From the NCBI GenBank assembly GCA_016195805.1, contig JACPYT010000002.1:248001-312000 (forward strand): a stretch of DNA of 64,000 bases. Direction: 5' to 3'. Below are positions 43,306 to 53,782 of the stretch, in pieces. The notes beneath the pieces are model-generated. The model was not told the DNA's origin, did not search any database, and saw only the letters and a program-made list of their open reading frames with translations. The position numbers and the translations under genes were made by a program. Each line of letters starts with the position of its first letter. Position 1 is the first letter of the stretch. This stretch comes from Hydrogenophilales bacterium. GTDB lineage: Bacteria; Pseudomonadota; Gammaproteobacteria; Burkholderiales; Thiobacillaceae.

Positions 43306-45777
43306 CTACAACCCCGGCAATTGCGACAGAGGATAGCCCATGATGAACTGCGCTACTTGGCCTACCGGCTTGGGATGGCTGAAACAGTAACCCTGAAGAA
43401 TGTCGCATTCGTGCGTCCGCAGAAACGCTACCTGTTCCATGGTCTCGACCCCTTCCGCAATCACCTCGAGTCCCAGTTTGTGGCCAAGCGAAATGCTTGC
43501 CTCTGCGATTGCCCCGACGTTTCCGTTATGCGGGGAATCCGGAATGAAGGCGCGGTCTATTTTCAGGACATCAAGCGGGAAACGTTTCAAATAGGCCAGG
43601 GAGGAGTAGCCCGTTCCAAAGTCGTCGATGGCGAGGCGCACGCCCAGCGCATCGAGGGCACCCAGGATTTCGCTCGTGACCTGCACGTCATGCATGGCCG
43701 TAGTTTCGGTAATCTCGAGTTCAAGATGATGCGGGGGTATCCCTTCGTCGCGAATAGCCTGCTGAACGCGGTCCAGAAGAGCCCGCTCCCTGAATTGCCG
43801 GGCCGAGACATTGACCGATATCCGCAGCGGTGCGAGGCCCGCTTTGTTGAATTCCCGGTATTGCGTGCAGGCGCTACGCAGCGCCCATTCTCCAACGGGT
43901 ACGATCAAACCGGTTTCTTCCAGCAAAGGAATGAAATCGTCGGGTGATACGAGTCCATGCACAGGGTGTTGCCAGCGTATCAGCGCCTCCATTCCGGCAA
44001 TTCCCTTATTGCGAAGATCCAGCTGGGGCTGATAGTAGAGCACAAATTCCTTGCGATCGAGGGCACGCCGGAGATCCGTTTCCAGTGCCAGCAATTCCTC
44101 CCCCCGCGCGTTCATTTCCGGTGCATAAAATTGATATTGGTTACGCCCGTTTTCCTTGGCCCGATACATCGCCGCATCCGCATTCTTCAGAAGCGTTTCG
44201 GGATCGCTGCCGTCATGGGGGTAGACGGAAACGCCCATGCTGAAAGCAGCATACACATCCTGCCCTGCGATGAAGATCGCGGTCTCGAACGCCTCGCGCA
44301 ATTTGTGAAGGATGGCCAGGATGCTATCGGAATGGGTCAGGTCGCCGATCAGAATCGTGAACTCATCTCCGCCGTAACGGGCCACGACATCGTTCGGGCG
44401 TACGCATTCCCTGAGCCGCCGCGCCACTTCACGCAGCAGCGCATCGCCGGCGGCATGGCCCAGGCTGTCGTTGATGCGCTTGAAATTGTCGATATCGAGA
44501 AAAAGCACCGCGGCCAGAAAGCGGCCGCGCCGGGCACGTGCAAGCTCACTCGAAAGATGTTCTTCGAGCAACAACCGGTTGGGGAGCTCGGTCAAGGCGT
44601 CGTGGGTCGCCTGGCGTTTAAGCTCGTGCTCGAAGTGTTTGCGTTCGCTGATATCGCGGGCGATGGTGGAGAAGAATTCTGATGCGCCGTTTGCGCCGCC
44701 ATGGGCGAGCACGACCTGGGAGACGGCGATCTCCCGTCCGCCCGTTCCATTCACAACGCTTTCTCCATGCCATACGCCGTCGCGTCGTGCTTTGGGGAAC
44801 GCCTCCATAAGAATCCGTTGCGTGGCCCATTCGGGGTGGCAGTCGGCAATATATCGGGCACTCAGGTCTTCATCATTCGACAGGCCCAACATGGCCCGGC
44901 CGGCCCGATTTAGATAGCGCAGACGGCCGTCGCCATCCATGATTGCGACGAAATCCGTCGTGGCTTCCAGAATTTCCAGCAGCTGAGTCCGCTTTTCTTC
45001 CGATCGTACCCTGTCGGTAATGTCCCGTCCCGTCGACACGAAGCTCGATATCCGCATGGCGCTGTCGAACAGGGGCGCGATGGTTTGCTCCTCGTAGAAC
45101 AGGGCGCCGTCCTTGCGGCGGTTGACGAGCGTTTCCCGGAACACGCCGCCCGCGAGAATGGTGTCCCACAGGTTCCGGAAAAAGGCCTCGTCATGGTGTC
45201 CTGATTTGATCAGCGCTGGCGTGTCACCGATCGCTTCTTTCGCGGTGAAACCCGTGAGCCGTTCGAAAGCCGGATTGACGTATTGAATTTTTCCTTGCGG
45301 GTCGGTGATAAAGACACTGTCGGCCGCCTGCTCCACCACCATGGAAAGCCTGCGTACGGCCTGTTCTGCGGTGCGGCGTTCGCGGCGCATCTTTGCATCA
45401 TAAAGTTCCCTGTGTATTGCAGGAACGAGGCGTGTCAGGTTGCCTTTCATGACATAGTCCTGAGCACCCGCCCGCATGCCAACAACCGCTGTATCTTCTC
45501 CGATCGTGCCAGAAACGAAAATGAAAGGGATATCGGGATCGTGGTGCTTGATGACCTCGAGTGCCCGCGAGCCGCTGAAGTAGGGCATCGAGTAGTCCGA
45601 GAACACGATATCCCAACTCTGCTCGAGCGCTTTCAGCAGTGCCTGTTCGGTTTCCAGGCGTTGCCACTCGAGACTAAAGTTCGCGTGTTGCAAATGCTCC
45701 ACCAACAGCAACGCATCGTCTTCGGAATCTTCCACGATCAGCGCGCGTAGCCTCGTCTTGCCTGTCGTTTCACTCAT
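43306..45777 (-). CDS. Receiver-PAS-PAS-GGDEF-EAL c-di-GMP signalling protein
   Basis: Receiver IVEDSEDDALLLVEHL; ARYGGDEFTIL; YYQPQLDLRNKGIAGMEALIRW; start set to MSETTGKTRL. Confidence 0.93.
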   Translation of the reverse strand: MSETTGKTRLRALIVEDSEDDALLLVEHLQHANFSLEWQRLETEQALLKALEQSWDIVFSDYSMPYFSGSRALEVIKHHDPDIPFIFVSGTIGEDTAVVGMRAGAQDYVMKGNLTRLVPAIHRELYDAKMRRERRTAEQAVRRLSMVVEQAADSVFITDPQGKIQYVNPAFERLTGFTAKEAIGDTPALIKSGHHDEAFFRNLWDTILAGGVFRETLVNRRKDGALFYEEQTIAPLFDSAMRISSFVSTGRDITDRVRSEEKRTQLLEILEATTDFVAIMDGDGRLRYLNRAGRAMLGLSNDEDLSARYIADCHPEWATQRILMEAFPKARRDGVWHGESVVNGTGGREIAVSQVVLAHGGANGASEFFSTIARDISERKHFEHELKRQATHDALTELPNRLLLEEHLSSELARARRGRFLAAVLFLDIDNFKRINDSLGHAAGDALLREVARRLRECVRPNDVVARYGGDEFTILIGDLTHSDSILAILHKLREAFETAIFIAGQDVYAAFSMGVSVYPHDGSDPETLLKNADAAMYRAKENGRNQYQFYAPEMNARGEELLALETDLRRALDRKEFVLYYQPQLDLRNKGIAGMEALIRWQHPVHGLVSPDDFIPLLEETGLIVPVGEWALRSACTQYREFNKAGLAPLRISVNVSARQFRERALLDRVQQAIRDEGIPPHHLELEITETTAMHDVQVTSEILGALDALGVRLAIDDFGTGYSSLAYLKRFPLDVLKIDRAFIPDSPHNGNVGAIAEASISLGHKLGLEVIAEGVETMEQVAFLRTHECDILQGYCFSHPKPVGQVAQFIMGYPLSQLPGL

Positions 45778-45812
45778 GCTCGACCCTCGATTTATGACGC
45801 ACTGGCGGACGC

Positions 45813-46256
45813 CTAATTGACGTTGGGCGGCGCTTGATTGAGCAGGAGCCAATAAAGACCGAGTTGACCTGCCGCTCGGACAAAGTCATCGAAATCCACC
45901 GGTTTGCGCACATAGCTGTTGGCACCCAATGCATACCCCTTGATCCGGTCTTCCTCTTCGTTCGAGGACGTCAGGATCACCACAGGTTGCAGGCGCGTAG
46001 TCTCGGTGGCACGGACACGGCGCAGCACTTCCAGGCCATCTATTTTGGGGAGTTTGAGGTCCAGCAACACCACGGAAGGATGGTCGTTCGGATCCCTTCC
46101 GGCATAGGCCCCGGTGCAGAACAGGTAATCGAGCGCTTCCACGCCGTCGCGCGCGAGGATAAGCCGGTTGCCGATATTGTTGGTTTCCAGGGCATGGACG
46201 GTCAAGGCTGCGTCGTCCGGATTGTCTTCCACTAGAAGTATGCTTTTATCGCTCAC
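45813..46256 (-). CDS. Single-domain response regulator (Rcp1-like)
   Basis: [45 protein letters not shown]...[22 protein letters not shown] start. Confidence 0.9.
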   Translation of the reverse strand: MSDKSILLVEDNPDDAALTVHALETNNIGNRLILARDGVEALDYLFCTGAYAGRDPNDHPSVVLLDLKLPKIDGLEVLRRVRATETTRLQPVVILTSSNEEEDRIKGYALGANSYVRKPVDFDDFVRAAGQLGLYWLLLNQAPPNVN

Positions 46257-48823
46257 GATGACATCTCCGGTTCCAGGGTGAAATAAAATCGCGTCCCTTT
46301 TCCGACCTCGCTTTCGGCCCATATCCTGCCTCCGTGCTTGTGAATGATCCGTTGCACAGTGGCGAGCCCGATGCCCGTCCCAGGGAATTCGCTTGTATCG
46401 TGCAGGCGCTGGAATACACCAAACAGCTTATTGGCATAAGCCATGTCGAACCCTGCACCGTTGTCGCTGATGACATAGGTTCGGCTGCTCCGATTGGGTG
46501 AGAGTTCCATCCCGATCCGGGCGTCGTCACGGCCTCCGGTGAATTTCCAGGCATTGCCGAGCAGGTTGTCGAGGGCGATGCGCAGCAAACCCTTGTCGCC
46601 ATGCGTGAGAAGATCGGGGGCGATGTCGAATTGCACATTGCGGTCTGGCACCTGCTTGCGCAGGTCATCGGCAACCTCGCTGGCCAATGCGCTCAGGTCC
46701 ACCTGATCGAGCTTGAGTTCAGTACGGGTGACGCGCGACAGCTTGAGCAGATCGTCGATGAGCGTGCCCATGTGCTGGGCGGCCCGGCGCACTCGGCCGA
46801 GACGATCGCGCCCTGTCTCGTCGAGCCGGTCGGCGTAGTCGGTGAGCAGAATGCGGCTGAAGCCGTCGATCGCCCTGAGCGGGGCACGCAAATCATGGGA
46901 GACCGAGTAGCTGAACGCCTCGAGTTCCTGGTTGATGGCTTCCAGTTCGATCGAGCGGCTCTGCAACTGCCGTTCGATCTCCTTGCGCCGAGTGACATCC
47001 TCGATGATTCCGTCGTAATAAACCCGGCCGTCCGCCTCGCGTTTCAGCGTAGCCGTAATTGCACCGTAGAACGGTCGTCCTTTCAGGGTGCGCATTTCGA
47101 TTTCCTCACTGACGACGGCATCCAGCTGGATCGCGTTTTCGCTGAACAGCGGCTGGCCGGAGGCCGTCTGGAAGGTGGCAAGCGGATGTGCAAGCAGGGC
47201 CTCCACAGAGTCGGCTTCGAGCATATTGACCAAGGCCTGGTTTACCTCGAGGAACCGCCCTTCGGGTCCGGCCGTCTTGCGATATACCCCAACCGGCAGA
47301 TTGTTCATCAGCTCCCGATAGCGTGCCTGCGCCTCCAGGCGCTGGCGCTCGGCCTGCTTGCGCGTGCTGATGTCGCGAATGATGGCCGTCACGACCTTGC
47401 CCTGTGGCGTCTCTAGCGGGCTCAGGCTGATTTCAAGCGGAAATTCGCTGCCGTCCTTGCGTCGGCCGAACAGTTCCATTCCTACGCCCATGGGGCGCGT
47501 GTAGGGGTCGGCGGTGTAGCTCGCACGGTGGATTTGGTGGCGGCTGCGCAGGGGCTCGGGAACCAGGATCTCGATCGGCTGTTGCAGCAGTTCGTCGCGG
47601 GCATAACCAAAATATTTCTCGGTCTGCGCATTGACCAGCACGATGCGCCCCTCGCGGTTGACGATCACGATGGCATCCGGCGCCGATTCAAGCAAGGCGC
47701 GAAAACGCGCCTCGCTCGCCCTGACCGATTCTTCGGCCCAACGCCGGCGCACGCTGTAGAAGGTGATCGCCCAGGCTGCGAACGTGAAAATGAGCGCCAG
47801 GGCGATAAAGACCATCCACAGGCGTCTAGACAGAACGGCGACCGTCGGGGCAAGCGCGGTTGTGGGTTGGTTGGCCACCAGGAACCAGCGCTCGGCCCCC
47901 CGGGTGTCCGATGCGCCGTTTGGGTCGGGGAGGGGGGTGACCGCGGCGTAGGTATACAAGCCTTGATCGGTCAGAAACTGGCCTTCGCGAGACGCACCGA
48001 TCATCTTCCAGGCTTGTGGGTCACGTTTGGCCAGACGCTTGTCTGCACGATCCGCAAACATGAATCCCCATTCATCCTCGGCACGCGCCCCAAGCATCCA
48101 GTATCCGTCCGCATTCAAGAGCCAGATATGGGGGGCGGTCCGATCCGTTTCCGAAATATCCCGCAGATGGCCGAGGAAATTGTCGCCCAGATAATTCAGG
48201 ATGATGACGCCGCGCTCGTGGCCCTGCTGGTCGAAAACCGGAGTGCCGAAACGCATCGTGGGCTTCAGCGGTTGTTCGATCTTCCCTTCCTCGATATTCA
48301 GATCCAGCGGCGAAACGTAGATTTCGCCACGCTTCAGGGCCAGTGTTTCGCGCACATAGTAGCGGTCGGATTTGTCCTGCAGCCTGCTGGCCGGAACGCT
48401 CTCGGGATGACCGTTGTTCCAGTTGACGCGGACGATCTCGCGTCCGCTTGTGTCCAGAAACCTGACCTGGTCGTAAAGCGCCTTGCGCGAAGCGAAAGCA
48501 AGGTAGCGGGCGGCTAGCGGGGCATAAGCCGGCGGGGTGTCATGGGTTCCGTCATTCAGGAGGGCGTATTGATCCGTCAGGTAGAGCAGGTCGGAGCGAA
48601 CGTTCGAGAATTCAGTCAGACTCGTCTGGATGGCGAGCTGCAAGGCCTCCCGTTCCGCGGCTTTTTTTAGCGCCAGGGCGCTTTTCGCCTGTACGAGATA
48701 AAACGCCCAGATGACCGCTGCGAGTAGCAGCATGGTCGGCAGCCAGATGATCAGGAAGCGGCGTATGAGCGGAAGCCCGGCCACTGGTTTTTTGCTGTCA
48801 AAATAGGCACTCACGGTCTTCAT
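46253..48823 (-). CDS. Membrane sensor histidine kinase with PAS domains
   Basis: N-terminal TM and extracytoplasmic region; [44 protein letters not shown]. Confidence 0.92.
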   Translation of the reverse strand: MKTVSAYFDSKKPVAGLPLIRRFLIIWLPTMLLLAAVIWAFYLVQAKSALALKKAAEREALQLAIQTSLTEFSNVRSDLLYLTDQYALLNDGTHDTPPAYAPLAARYLAFASRKALYDQVRFLDTSGREIVRVNWNNGHPESVPASRLQDKSDRYYVRETLALKRGEIYVSPLDLNIEEGKIEQPLKPTMRFGTPVFDQQGHERGVIILNYLGDNFLGHLRDISETDRTAPHIWLLNADGYWMLGARAEDEWGFMFADRADKRLAKRDPQAWKMIGASREGQFLTDQGLYTYAAVTPLPDPNGASDTRGAERWFLVANQPTTALAPTVAVLSRRLWMVFIALALIFTFAAWAITFYSVRRRWAEESVRASEARFRALLESAPDAIVIVNREGRIVLVNAQTEKYFGYARDELLQQPIEILVPEPLRSRHQIHRASYTADPYTRPMGVGMELFGRRKDGSEFPLEISLSPLETPQGKVVTAIIRDISTRKQAERQRLEAQARYRELMNNLPVGVYRKTAGPEGRFLEVNQALVNMLEADSVEALLAHPLATFQTASGQPLFSENAIQLDAVVSEEIEMRTLKGRPFYGAITATLKREADGRVYYDGIIEDVTRRKEIERQLQSRSIELEAINQELEAFSYSVSHDLRAPLRAIDGFSRILLTDYADRLDETGRDRLGRVRRAAQHMGTLIDDLLKLSRVTRTELKLDQVDLSALASEVADDLRKQVPDRNVQFDIAPDLLTHGDKGLLRIALDNLLGNAWKFTGGRDDARIGMELSPNRSSRTYVISDNGAGFDMAYANKLFGVFQRLHDTSEFPGTGIGLATVQRIIHKHGGRIWAESEVGKGTRFYFTLEPEMSS

Positions 48824-49224
48824 TGGCGGCTCAGTCCTTCTTGTGTAGAGGGAACTGCTCGAGGGGGCGCCTGCGCGCCCACCCGTCGAAACCAAATTCA
48901 CCGCCCTGAAACCGTGTCTTTATTCCTTGGGGGTACCCTTGCGGGAAGGATTGTTTTTTTATTGATGGGCGGGACAGGAAGACCCTTCAGCCCCCTGCTG
49001 CGCCAGCATCACACCCCGTTCCCGCGAAAGATAGCCTACTTTGCAGCACGCAGCAAAAACAAAGTCACCCGAAGAAACCGCACGCAATCACAACTTTTAA
49101 ATGCGTATCCCCCGGCTTGACACGATTTGTCCGGAACCCATCGGGATAGGGGGTTAAACGCTTGGCTGCCTTGACATTCGTGCCCAAGGCTACGGAGGAA
49201 TGGGGCACACGGGCGACGGCCGAA

Positions 49225-50346
49225 TCATGTTGTTCCGACGCCACATTTCACCTGGTTGCGCCCCGATCTCTTGGCCGCATACAGTGCATCGTCCGCCGCC
49301 GTAATCAGTTCATCGGCGGTTTTTCCGTGCAGCGGGAATCCCGCTACGCCGAAAGAAGCCGTTACCCTGATAGCGGTCGTGCCGAACATGATGGGGGTCG
49401 CCGCGAGGGCTGCCCGCAACTGTTCAGCCCGCTCGCAGGCTGTTTCTTCTGGCATGTCAGGCAGGATCAGTAGGAACTCCTCCCCGCCGTAGCGGCAATA
49501 AATGTCGCTGCCGCGGGCATGCTGCTTCATCAGCCTGCCGAATTCCCGCAGCACTTCGTCACCGGCCTGATGGCCATAGGTGTCGTTGACGGTTTTGAAA
49601 TGATCGAGATCGCCCATCACCACACTGATCGGACAATGCTGGCGTGCCGCGCGGATCAGCTCACGCTCGAAGGTCTCATCCAGGTAGCGGCGATTGAACA
49701 GGCCGGTCAGGGCGTCGTGGATGGCCATTTCATGCAGCCGTGAATTCAGCATTCGGACGTTCGTTTCTGCCTGCACCCGTTCGCTGATGTCCGTCAGAAC
49801 TGCAATCAGGGCCGGCTTGCCGGCGATGCTCATGGGCGAACTGGCGATCTCGACATGTACGCAGGTTCCATCCTTGCGCAGTCCGAGGTAGACGGCAGGA
49901 TGGTCTTTCGTTTCACCCGCGATGCCCTTGAGGATATGTTCCGTGACCAGGGAGCGCTCATGCTCGACCACGACGTCGAGTGGCCCCAGCTGCAATAATT
50001 CGTCTACGCTGTATCCGAAAATCGAGGCCAGCTTCGGGTTGGCATGGCTGAATTTCCCGTCCAGGATGATCGCTATCCCGACCAGGGACTGGTCTACCAG
50101 GCCATGAAACTTCGCTTCGGATTCACGCAGCGCACGCAGAATCTTCTCGTTCGTCCGCAAAGCCGTTTCCAGCTCCTCGGTGCGGCGACGGACCTGTTCA
50201 TCGAGCATGATCGCGGTCTGGAATCGGCTGAAGTCAGATGTGCCGATGCTCATGCTGCGCTCGGCCCGGTTCATCAGTGCCTGGATGATCTTGTTCAGAC
50301 GGACGATTTCGGCTCGCAGGGTGGGTTCATCCATGTCCTTGTCCAT
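49225..50346 (-). CDS. PAS-GGDEF diguanylate cyclase
   Basis: YCRYGGEEFLLILPDMP; PAS segment FHGLVDQSLVGIAIILDGKFSHANPKLASIFGY; start set to MDKDMDEPTL. Confidence 0.92.
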   Translation of the reverse strand: MDKDMDEPTLRAEIVRLNKIIQALMNRAERSMSIGTSDFSRFQTAIMLDEQVRRRTEELETALRTNEKILRALRESEAKFHGLVDQSLVGIAIILDGKFSHANPKLASIFGYSVDELLQLGPLDVVVEHERSLVTEHILKGIAGETKDHPAVYLGLRKDGTCVHVEIASSPMSIAGKPALIAVLTDISERVQAETNVRMLNSRLHEMAIHDALTGLFNRRYLDETFERELIRAARQHCPISVVMGDLDHFKTVNDTYGHQAGDEVLREFGRLMKQHARGSDIYCRYGGEEFLLILPDMPEETACERAEQLRAALAATPIMFGTTAIRVTASFGVAGFPLHGKTADELITAADDALYAAKRSGRNQVKCGVGTT

Positions 50347-50350
50347 CCGG

Positions 50351-51520
50351 TCAGTCAGCAAGCGCCTTCGGTGCCGTGCCGATGGCAATTCCGGTGAAGG
50401 TCTGATTGACGTGCACGCCATGGAACTGTTCGCCATAGCTGTTGAAGCCGATCGTGTTGTTGCGCCGGAAGATCGTCTCGACGCGCTCCTTGGTGCCCGC
50501 CTGTGAAATTTCCAGATTGCGCAGGATGCAGTCGCAGCCGAACACGATCTGCGGCGGCCCGATCTCCGCCCGGATTTTTTCGAAGGTCTGCTCCAGGTTT
50601 TCTACCAGATCCACCCCATGCGCCACCCTCAGCACCAAGCCTTCCTCGATTGCACAAAAAAAGGTCAGGCTGCCGTTGGCATTGACCTTCTGGATGGAGC
50701 GCACATAGTCGGTGCCGCCGATTGTCACCACGACCGGCCCCGCGGCGAAGCGCATCGGGTTCAGATCACGAACGTCGATGCCTACCAGTCGCGCGTATTC
50801 CTGGGCTGCCGGCAGGCCGTTGATTTCGTTAACGATGCGTCTGGCTGGATCGGACTGCGTCACCACCAGACGCTCGGAGGTGGAAATGAAATGCTGCGTC
50901 TTGAACATCCTGAAGGGTAGGGACGTACTGATCAGGATCAGCACCGCGCAATCGGAATGGAACGTCCCTTCGCTATATACGTACGTTTTGGCGAATTTCA
51001 GGTCGTCGCCCGCCGAGCCGCCAAACAGCGGAATCTCGCCCAACGCATACTGCAACGTATGCGCCACCAATTCCTCGCGCACCGACAGCCCATCGATCAG
51101 CAAAAACGCGAAACTGTTATCCGGACCCGCTTCAGGCGCCCGGCTTTCGAGTTGTTGCAACAGATTCTGGGCAAATGCATGGCCGCCGACGATATCGAAG
51201 CGGCGCAAGTGCGCCAGCCGGCCGGCGACGGCAATGCAACTGCCTGCGGCAAAGCTGGCCCCCGTCAAGCTATGCTGACGATAGGCATCCGGACCGATTT
51301 CACCCGCCGTGGTGCAGCCAACCACCTGAGTCCCCGCAAACAAACGACTCATTTCCTCGGCCACTGCATCGAGGTCGTATCCGCCGGAACAGAAAAAAAC
51401 CACCAACTCCAGGTTGGGCTGCGCGACAGCGGCGTGGAACTCCCGAACGGCCTGCCTGGCATCTGCCGCACAGGATTGCGACAGGCGAATATCGGTCTGG
51501 CTATCCATTGCCGTCTCCAT
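50351..51520 (-). CDS. FIST N/C-domain sensory protein (NosP-like candidate)
   Basis: LELVVFFCSGGYDLDAVAEEMSRLFAGTQVVGCTTAGEIGPDAYRQHSLTGASFA; LFGGSAGDDLKF; FGCDCILRNLE; IGFNSYGEQFHGVHVNQTFTGIAIG. Confidence 0.86.
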   Translation of the reverse strand: METAMDSQTDIRLSQSCAADARQAVREFHAAVAQPNLELVVFFCSGGYDLDAVAEEMSRLFAGTQVVGCTTAGEIGPDAYRQHSLTGASFAAGSCIAVAGRLAHLRRFDIVGGHAFAQNLLQQLESRAPEAGPDNSFAFLLIDGLSVREELVAHTLQYALGEIPLFGGSAGDDLKFAKTYVYSEGTFHSDCAVLILISTSLPFRMFKTQHFISTSERLVVTQSDPARRIVNEINGLPAAQEYARLVGIDVRDLNPMRFAAGPVVVTIGGTDYVRSIQKVNANGSLTFFCAIEEGLVLRVAHGVDLVENLEQTFEKIRAEIGPPQIVFGCDCILRNLEISQAGTKERVETIFRRNNTIGFNSYGEQFHGVHVNQTFTGIAIGTAPKALAD

Positions 51521-51560
51521 GATTGAGTTAAGCGTAGCGCAAAATGGCAATGGCCATTTA

Positions 51561-52214
51561 TTAAAGCGACTTGCGGCTGCGATCGTCAGGTGCACGGCCC
51601 GGGGCAATCGCCTCAAGGGTTCTGGCCATGTCCTCGAAAACCAGCTTCGAGTTCATGATGTAGGTATGACTTGACGGTACTTTGAGTGCTTCGGCCTCAA
51701 AACGGCCAGTGGCCTCGGAGATGCTGAGGATGAAGTCGTTGGCTTCCGTGCCGAAAGGCAGCCAGGCGCCACGCAGGCCGCCGACGCCGGCATAGATCCT
51801 GGTTGGAACGGATGGCATCGGCAGTTGTGACATGAACGCGTCCACCGCCAGCAATTGGCCCATTTCGCCCGTCAGCAGTTTATAGAGCCGGATTCGGGAA
51901 AAGAATTTGGCGGCCTTGCAGGCAACCATCGGCGGCGCGAGAAAAAAACAGGCTGATGGCGTTCGGTTTTCCAAATGGCCGAGGGCAGCCCTGATGATGA
52001 CCGTTCCGAGAGAATGGCCAACCAGCGCGTAATGTCCAGTATCGACCCGGCGATCGATCAACCTTACCAGCCGGGTGACCGCACTCTGCAAGCCTTCGAA
52101 GGTCGGGTAATAGCCGAACAGAACCGGAGTGTGGCCCGCCCGTCTCAGGCGCCGGCGCAGCAGCATCATGGAAACGGGCGTTGTTCCCATTCCGTGGATT
52201 AAAACCATATCCAT
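51561..52214 (-). CDS. Alpha/beta hydrolase
   Basis: VLIHGMGTTPVSMMLLRRRL and GHSLGTVI nucleophile elbow. Confidence 0.82.
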   Translation of the reverse strand: MDMVLIHGMGTTPVSMMLLRRRLRRAGHTPVLFGYYPTFEGLQSAVTRLVRLIDRRVDTGHYALVGHSLGTVIIRAALGHLENRTPSACFFLAPPMVACKAAKFFSRIRLYKLLTGEMGQLLAVDAFMSQLPMPSVPTRIYAGVGGLRGAWLPFGTEANDFILSISEATGRFEAEALKVPSSHTYIMNSKLVFEDMARTLEAIAPGRAPDDRSRKSL

Positions 52215-52336
52215 ACGTCCTTCTCGCAAGGCTCAAGGTTTGACGTCTTGCCCCCGCCAGCGGCCGAAAGAAGAATCGCGCGGATCCGCTTGCATGCACC
52301 CGGAGCATATCGCCATTTGGCTAGGTCATTCAGGCG

Positions 52337-52855
52337 CTAGGTCGCTGCTTGGCCGAGCAGCCGTTCATAGACCGCCAGGTCTTCGGCGGAATGGCAGCAG
52401 AAGAGGACTTCCCGGATCCCGGGCGACACGTAGATTGCCGCGCGAACCGTGGCGATGGCGATGCGGGCGGCGGGTTCGAACGGGTAGCCGTAGGCCCCCG
52501 TGCTGATGGCGGGGAAGGCCAGCGTGCGGATGCCGTGCTGTGCGGCAAGCTTGATCGCGCGGCGGTAGCACGACGCCAGCTGTTCGGGTTCGCCGCGTTC
52601 GCCGCCATGCCACACCGGGCCGACGGCATGGATCACGAAGCGGGCCGGCAGGCGATAGCCTTGCGTGAGTTTGGCGTCGCCGGTCGGGCAGCCGCCCAGC
52701 AGCCGGCATGCCTCCAGCAACGCCGGCCCGGCTGCGCGATGGATCGCACCGTCGACGCCGCCGCCACCCAACAGCGACGAATTCGCCGCGTTGACGATGG
52801 CGTCGACCTGCAGCGTGGTGAGGTCGGCCTGAACGGCGCGGAGGGTGGCGGGCAT
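52337..52855 (-). CDS. Macro-domain protein (O-acetyl-ADP-ribose deacetylase-like)
   Basis: DAIVNAANSSLLGGGGVDGAIHRAAGPALLEAC; AFPAISTGAYGYP. Confidence 0.93.
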   Translation of the reverse strand: MPATLRAVQADLTTLQVDAIVNAANSSLLGGGGVDGAIHRAAGPALLEACRLLGGCPTGDAKLTQGYRLPARFVIHAVGPVWHGGERGEPEQLASCYRRAIKLAAQHGIRTLAFPAISTGAYGYPFEPAARIAIATVRAAIYVSPGIREVLFCCHSAEDLAVYERLLGQAAT

Positions 52856-52861
52856 GGCGAG

Positions 52862-53392
52862 TCAACGCGCCGGACGGGGCTGCGGGGTCCGGATGAAGGC
52901 CTGCCGATCGAATCCCAGCGCAGCGGCTCGCGTCAGCAAGGCCTCCAGCGTCGGCTCGTCGAACCTGGGCGACCTCGCCAGAATCCACGCATACTTGCGG
53001 CTCGGTTCGCCGACCAGCACCCACCGGTAGTCCGGGTCGAGCTCCAGGATCCAGTAGTCGCCATAGAAGGGGCGAAAGAAGCTCACCCGCAGCTTGGCGC
53101 CCTGGCTGCCCGCCACGACCTTGGCAACTCCATGGGCCTGTTCGAGCTTGCCGTTTGCGGTACGGCACTGGTTCAGCACCGCGACCGCTTTGCCGTCCGG
53201 GCGATACGTCGCCTGGGTATCCGAAACACACTGCGCCTGGAAGCGGTTGGGCAGCCGCGCGATTTCATACCAGGTGCCGTAATAGCGATCCAGATCAACC
53301 GCCTGGACGGTCGCGAGTGGCGGGTGGGTGGACGTGCAAGCGGCCAGCAGGAGTGAAGCTCCGCTGCCCGCAAGATAGGGAAAGCATTTCAT
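52862..53392 (-). CDS. Lipocalin family lipoprotein (Blc-like)
   Basis: Lipobox LLAACTS; VDLDRYYGTWYEIARLPNRFQ; start trimmed to MKCFPYL. Confidence 0.88.
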   Translation of the reverse strand: MKCFPYLAGSGASLLLAACTSTHPPLATVQAVDLDRYYGTWYEIARLPNRFQAQCVSDTQATYRPDGKAVAVLNQCRTANGKLEQAHGVAKVVAGSQGAKLRVSFFRPFYGDYWILELDPDYRWVLVGEPSRKYAWILARSPRFDEPTLEALLTRAAALGFDRQAFIRTPQPRPAR

Positions 53393-53471
53393 GACCCGAT
53401 GTCCCGTATAGGCGCTATGCGATGAGGGAACGGTACGTTCGGAACGATGCGTCGGACATCTGTGCGTGTGC

Positions 53472-53669
53472 TCAGACTCTGACGAAATAGGGGAGCGCGA
53501 TGAGCGCGATCCCGATTGCGACCAGCAGGATCGTATTGGAAATGAAATAGGGGAAGACCATGAGGGCCAGCCCACAGAACAGCGGAACGATCGCTTGCTG
53601 CTTCTTGCCGTACAGGAAGAATCCAAGGCCGGCCGAGCCGAAAAGCAATCCCCAGAGAAGTGACGACAT
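53472..53669 (-). CDS. Small conserved membrane protein
   Basis: MSSLLWGLLFGSAGLGFFLYGKKQQAIVPLFCGLALMVFPYFISN; multiple hydrophobic helices. Confidence 0.68.
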   Translation of the reverse strand: MSSLLWGLLFGSAGLGFFLYGKKQQAIVPLFCGLALMVFPYFISNTILLVAIGIALIALPYFVRV

Positions 53670-53782
53670 GCTCAATTTGGTGTGACCTCACACATTGCCT
53701 TAGCGAGTTGCCAAAACCCTATGCCCTTGCAACGGGTCTGTCCAGATCCTTGGCCAGTCTCATGCACGCAGGCTCGAATGCA

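Noticed and set aside
48902-49224. Possible c-di-GMP riboswitch between signalling genes
   Set aside because: Core conserved motifs were not recognised by eye; kept only as an unexplained interval.
52349-53356. 335-aa plus-strand ORF across the macro-domain and lipocalin genes
   Set aside because: Both minus-strand genes have clear family motifs; this is an antisense artefact.
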